DNA of 44,353 nucleotides, from positions 1 through 44,353 of the forward strand of contig JAVKHN010000014.1 of the NCBI GenBank assembly GCA_031459935.1. Reading direction: 5' to 3'. The position numbers were made by a program, and so were the translations under genes. This document shows, in pieces, positions 41,213-44,353 of this stretch. The first letter of the stretch is position 1; each line of letters starts with the position of its first letter. The stretch is from Sysuimicrobium calidum (GTDB lineage Bacteria; Sysuimicrobiota; Sysuimicrobiia; Sysuimicrobiales; Sysuimicrobiaceae). Below the pieces are notes generated by a model that saw only the letters and a program-made list of their open reading frames with translations, did no database searches and was not told where the DNA came from.

Positions 41213-42484
41213 TCACCGCTTCATGGACCAGATCTTCTTGGGGTCGACTCCCGGATTCCACTTGGCCGGGTCCGCGGAGATGGTCTGGTAGACGGCGATC
41301 TTCGGGTCCGCGCAGTCGCCGTACGGGTTGCAGGTGAGGTTACCGGTGATCCCCGGGAAGTTCCGGGTGGCGAACAGCGCGTCCCGCAGGGCCTTCCGGC
41401 CGATGTAGGTGTTGCCCTGGGCGTCCTTGCGGGCCACCTTCTCGATGGCCGCGAAGATCATCATGGCCGCGTCGTAGGCGTGCGCGTGGAAGGCGCTCAA
41501 GGGCTTTTCGCCGTACTTCCTCTGGTGCTTCTGGAGGAACTGCTGGTACTTGGGGCCCAGGGCTTCCACGGAGAGGTCCGGGCTGGAGTTGTACACGCCC
41601 CGGGCCGCCTCCCCCGCGGCCTTCCAGAAGTCCGGGGAGAAGGTGCCGTCCGCGCTCATGAGCTTGACGTTCTCCAGTCCCGCCACCTCCCTGGCCTGGC
41701 GGGTGATGTGGCCGCCCGCGGCGATGAAGATGGGGTAGTAGATGAGCTGCGGCTTCCCTGCGGCGATCCGGGTCAGCACCGGCCGCATGTCCGTGTCCGT
41801 GGGGGAGACCGCCTCCTGGGAGGTGATGGTGCCCCCGAGGCGCTTGAACACGTCTGCGAACACGTTCGCCAGCCCCTCCGCGTACGGGCTGCCGTCGTGG
41901 ATGGTGGCCGCCCGGCGCACGGCCAGCACGTGGTACGCGAACTGCGCGGCGGCCCGCCCCTGCACCAGGTCGTTGTGCGCGGTCCGGAGGTAGCAGGCGT
42001 ACTCCGGGCCCCGTTTGGGGTCCGTGAGCTTGGGCGCGGTGTTGGACGGGGAGACCGTCACGATGCCGGCCTTGCACAGGATGGGTGCCCCGGGGACCGC
42101 CTCGCTGGAGCAGCTGCTGCCGATGGCGGCCACGATCTGGCGGTTGGCCGCGAGCTTGGTGGCCGCGGTGGTGCCGCCCTCCGCGTTGCACCCAGTGTCC
42201 TCGCCGATGAGCCGCACGGGGTGGCCGGCCACCGTCTTCTTGTCGTCGATGGCGAGCTCGATCCCGCGCCGGCTGTCGATCCCCAGGCTGGCGTCGGGAC
42301 CAGCCACCACCAGCCAGTACGCGATTACGATGGGCTGCCCGCGGGCCACGCGGACAACCCCCCACTCGTCCGTCACCGGCCCCATCCGGACCGGGGCTGC
42401 GGGAGCTACGAGGTACACGCTCCCCACGACGAAGGCCAGGAGTAATATCCCGAGCAACGTCCGGACCAAGCGAGCACGGAACAT
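41213..42484 (-). CDS. livK: Branched-chain amino acid ABC transporter binding protein LivK-like
   Basis: A 423-residue binding protein of the Leu/Ile/Val (peripla_BP_6) family with an N-terminal hydrophobic export segment (about residues 8-28). The mature core has IVIAYWLVVAGPDASLGIDSRRGIELAID, LIGEDTGCNAEGGTTAATKL, AAIGSSCSSEAVPGAPILCKAGIVTVSPSNTAP and GSPYAEGLANVFADVFK. It has six cysteines, including GCNAE, SSCSSE, LCKAG and NPYGDC, more than usual and possibly disulfide-bonded outside the cell. It starts the liv operon; a TAGAAT-like -10 lies on the minus strand at 42535-42540. Many proteins of this group bind amides or aromatic acids instead. Confidence 0.9.
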   Translation of the reverse strand: MFRARLVRTLLGILLLAFVVGSVYLVAPAAPVRMGPVTDEWGVVRVARGQPIVIAYWLVVAGPDASLGIDSRRGIELAIDDKKTVAGHPVRLIGEDTGCNAEGGTTAATKLAANRQIVAAIGSSCSSEAVPGAPILCKAGIVTVSPSNTAPKLTDPKRGPEYACYLRTAHNDLVQGRAAAQFAYHVLAVRRAATIHDGSPYAEGLANVFADVFKRLGGTITSQEAVSPTDTDMRPVLTRIAAGKPQLIYYPIFIAAGGHITRQAREVAGLENVKLMSADGTFSPDFWKAAGEAARGVYNSSPDLSVEALGPKYQQFLQKHQRKYGEKPLSAFHAHAYDAAMMIFAAIEKVARKDAQGNTYIGRKALRDALFATRNFPGITGNLTCNPYGDCADPKIAVYQTISADPAKWNPGVDPKKIWSMKR

Positions 42485-42562
42485 CCTGAAGATCCCCCCT
42501 TCGTGAAGAGTCTAGTGGACCTACACCGTCCCTATTCTACTCCGGAGGAGCGCTTAAACCCT

Positions 42563-43504
42563 TCAGGGGCCCTCCCGGACCAGGCTCCGGAGGAGGAAGC
42601 CCACGTTGGCGGGGCGCTCCCCAAGGCGCCGCATGAAGTAGGGGTACCAGTCCGGCCCGAAGGGCACGTACACCCGGAGACGGTAACCTTCCTGGACCAT
42701 CTGAGCCTGGAGGTCCCGCCGCACCCCGTACAGCATCTGGAACTCGAACCGATCCGGCGGAATCCCGTATGCTGTCGCGAGGCGTCGGGCGTGGGCGAGG
42801 ATCCGCTCGTCGTGGGTGGCGATGGCGGATTGCTCCCCCTCCCGCAGCAGCCGCTCCAACAGCCGCACGTAGGCCCGGTCCACGTCCGCCTTGCGGGGAT
42901 AGGCGACACTCGGAGGTTCCGCGTAGGCCCCCTTCACCAGACGTACCCGGGCCCCAAGCCGCAGGAGGAACTCCAGGTCCCGCTCCGAGCGGTAGAGGTA
43001 GGCCTGGAGGGCTACTCCCACCGTATCCGGTCCGTAGCCTGAGGCGCGGAGGCCCCGGTACAGGTCCAGGGTCGCTTCCACGTAGCGGCTGGCCTCCATG
43101 TCGATCCAGACAGACCCTCCCAGACGCCGAGCCTGCGCGCAGATCCCATGCAGGGTTTCCTCCAGGAGCTCCCGGGAGAGGTCCAGACCGAGCTGCGTGA
43201 GCTTGACCGCGAGATCCGCGCGCATCCGGCGGAGGTGGATCTCCTCCAGAACTTTCCGGTACAGGACGGCCGCGGCCCGAGCGTCCTCCGGACGCGTGGT
43301 GCGCTCCCCCAGGAGGTTCAGGGTGACCGCCCTTCCCTGTGCGTTGAGGCGCGCCGCCACATCGCATGCCTCCTCCAGGGTCTCCCCCGCCACGAACCGC
43401 CGAGCGGCTCGCCGAACCCACCCGTTCCGGGTCACCCACTCCTGGAGCGTTCGCCGCTCGGAGAGGAAGACAAAGAACCAGCGCAGGGCACCTGCCAGCT
43501 CCAT
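42563..43504 (-). CDS. putA: Proline dehydrogenase
   Basis: A 313-residue single-domain proline dehydrogenase, an FAD enzyme of the TIM-barrel PRODH fold that oxidises proline to pyrroline-5-carboxylate at the membrane face. Landmarks are LTQLGLDLS, VWIDMEASRYVEATL, VGVALQAYLYRSERDLEFLL, RLVKGAYAEPPSVAYP, AIATHDERIL, FEFQMLYGVRRDLQ and the C-terminal substrate helix YPYFMRRLGERPANVGFLLR. It is the short stand-alone form, as in Thermus and Bacillus, not the bifunctional PutA. No pyrroline-5-carboxylate dehydrogenase is in the window. The gene is eight bases downstream of the deacetylase gene. Confidence 0.93.
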   Translation of the reverse strand: MELAGALRWFFVFLSERRTLQEWVTRNGWVRRAARRFVAGETLEEACDVAARLNAQGRAVTLNLLGERTTRPEDARAAAVLYRKVLEEIHLRRMRADLAVKLTQLGLDLSRELLEETLHGICAQARRLGGSVWIDMEASRYVEATLDLYRGLRASGYGPDTVGVALQAYLYRSERDLEFLLRLGARVRLVKGAYAEPPSVAYPRKADVDRAYVRLLERLLREGEQSAIATHDERILAHARRLATAYGIPPDRFEFQMLYGVRRDLQAQMVQEGYRLRVYVPFGPDWYPYFMRRLGERPANVGFLLRSLVREGP

Positions 43505-43512
43505 GGACTTTC

Positions 43513-44353
43513 CTACGGCCTGTGCAGGAGAGCACGGACGGGGACGATCTCCACGCCCTCCCCCTCCATCTCCGGAACCATCTCCTGGAGCACCTCCGCC
43601 GTGTGGGGGCGGTTGATGTGGCCGATGGCCAGGGTGCTCCCGCGCCTGCGGGCGATGGCCACGGCCCGACGCACCTGTTGGCGGATGGCCTCCGGATCCG
43701 GATCGTTGTCCAGGAACACGGACCGGACCGCAATGGGCACCTTCAGTTCCTCCGCGACCCGCTCCGCCACGCTGCGAGGGGAGGTCCGGGAGTCCACGAA
43801 GAACAACCCCCGCTCCTGGACCACCCGCATCACCGCTCGCACCACCCGGGGATCCGAGGTGCCTCGGGATCCCATGTGATTGTTCACCCCCACCACTCCC
43901 GGGAGCCGGTCGAGATGGGATCGCACCACCCGGGCGATCTCCTCCTCGGACATCTCCCCATAGATGCCTCCTGGACCCATCGCCCGCGCTTTTTCGGGAT
44001 CCTCCGGCTCCATGGGAAGGTGCAGGAGGACGTCCAGGCCCGCCTGGGAAGCCCGCCGGGCGAGCTCCGTGCTGTAGGGAAGTCCGGGCAGGATGGCTAG
44101 GGCTACGGGTCGCCCGATCCGGACGGCCCGGTCCAGCTCCTCCAGACGTCCCCCCGCGTCGTCGAGGATGAAGGCAACCCGGGGTCGGAGGACGGAGGGC
44201 TCGGAGGGAACCAGGCGCAGGCGGAGCACGGGGAGCAGGCGGCCGCGGTACTCCATTCCGAACTCCACCACCTGCCCCGCTCCCTCGGGACGGCTTCCCA
44301 GCAGCACGCCGCCGCCCCGCTCCACCTCGTGGACCAGCTGGCCGAGCACCGCT
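43513..44353 (-). CDS. Divergent polysaccharide deacetylase family protein, 5' partial
   Basis: At least 278 residues, continuing beyond the window edge. The frame is open to the last base, so the true start is outside; a GTG at 44349 is probably internal. The domain from RVAFILDDAGGRLEEL to VPVRALL matches the divergent polysaccharide deacetylase (YibQ-like) family: the DD in ILDDAGG, LLHLPMEPED, GVNNHMGSRGTSD (His/Asn motif) and FFVDSRTSPRSV are typical. The upstream part (VEFGMEYRGRLLPVLRLRLV) is a membrane-proximal region. Such proteins are exported or anchored and act on a cell-wall polymer; the substrate is unknown. Confidence 0.85.
   Translation of the reverse strand, partial: AVLGQLVHEVERGGGVLLGSRPEGAGQVVEFGMEYRGRLLPVLRLRLVPSEPSVLRPRVAFILDDAGGRLEELDRAVRIGRPVALAILPGLPYSTELARRASQAGLDVLLHLPMEPEDPEKARAMGPGGIYGEMSEEEIARVVRSHLDRLPGVVGVNNHMGSRGTSDPRVVRAVMRVVQERGLFFVDSRTSPRSVAERVAEELKVPIAVRSVFLDNDPDPEAIRQQVRRAVAIARRRGSTLAIGHINRPHTAEVLQEMVPEMEGEGVEIVPVRALLHRP

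Overview
The window is chromosomal DNA from a GC-rich bacterium. Third codon positions are mostly G/C, GTG starts are frequent, genes are tightly packed and often overlap by 1-4 bases, and all four tRNA genes encode their CCA ends. A pyruvoyl-dependent arginine decarboxylase next to speE and speB, a single-gene EF-Tu locus and a large complement of ABC uptake genes suggest a free-living, possibly thermophilic, deep-branching heterotroph. I cannot assign a phylum from sequence alone. I see no rRNA, CRISPR array, insertion sequence or prophage.

Layout: 30-2499 (-) molybdenum cofactor genes (moeA, moaC) with a thioesterase and a small lipoprotein-like gene. 2655-5260 (+) a PhoB/PhoR-type two-component system and tRNA-Ile, whose promoter sits inside the end of the kinase gene. 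5374-16794 (-) a long, probably co-transcribed accessory block: two paralogous modules (selenoprotein, partner protein, family 5 solute-binding protein) flank a complete Fbp-type ABC transporter (binding protein, fused permease, ATPase), headed by an extradiol-dioxygenase-like VOC protein. 16959-23532 (+) a divergent block: an amidohydrolase-like DUF6282 protein, a GntR/FCD regulator, GalB- and GalC-like enzymes, then a third family 5 binding protein with DppB/DppC permeases. 23527-27336 (-) accC, accB, tRNA-Trp, a small basic protein, rpmG, tuf, tRNA-Thr. 27641-29852 (+) a polyamine operon. 29839-32221 (-) an ECF sigma factor, anti-sigma and RseB-like regulator. 32305-32676 (+) a ComEA-like gene. 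32680-36272 (-) leuS, ilvE and tRNA-Ala. 36378-42484 (-) a cupredoxin and a livKHMGF branched-chain amino acid transporter. 42563 to the end (-) proline dehydrogenase and a divergent polysaccharide deacetylase that runs off the window.

The most interesting content is 5.4-23.5 kb. Two genes there carry an in-frame TGA at codon 95, inside a Sec-Gly-Ser/Ala-Cys motif. The two copies are diverged paralogues, yet both keep the TGA and an identical 15-nt hairpin at the same distance behind it, where a bacterial SECIS belongs. I read them as selenoproteins of the UGSC type that conventional gene calling would split or truncate. In one copy the selenoprotein and its partner overlap by four bases (ATGA); in the other they are one polypeptide, which strongly implies that they act together. 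The adjoining ring-cleavage-type dioxygenase, hydrolase, GalB-like hydratase and GalC-like aldolase outline a possible aromatic meta-cleavage route ending in central metabolites. A perfect palindrome holding both divergent -35 elements is the likely operator of the GntR regulator. What the locus imports and how the selenoproteins contribute is inference.
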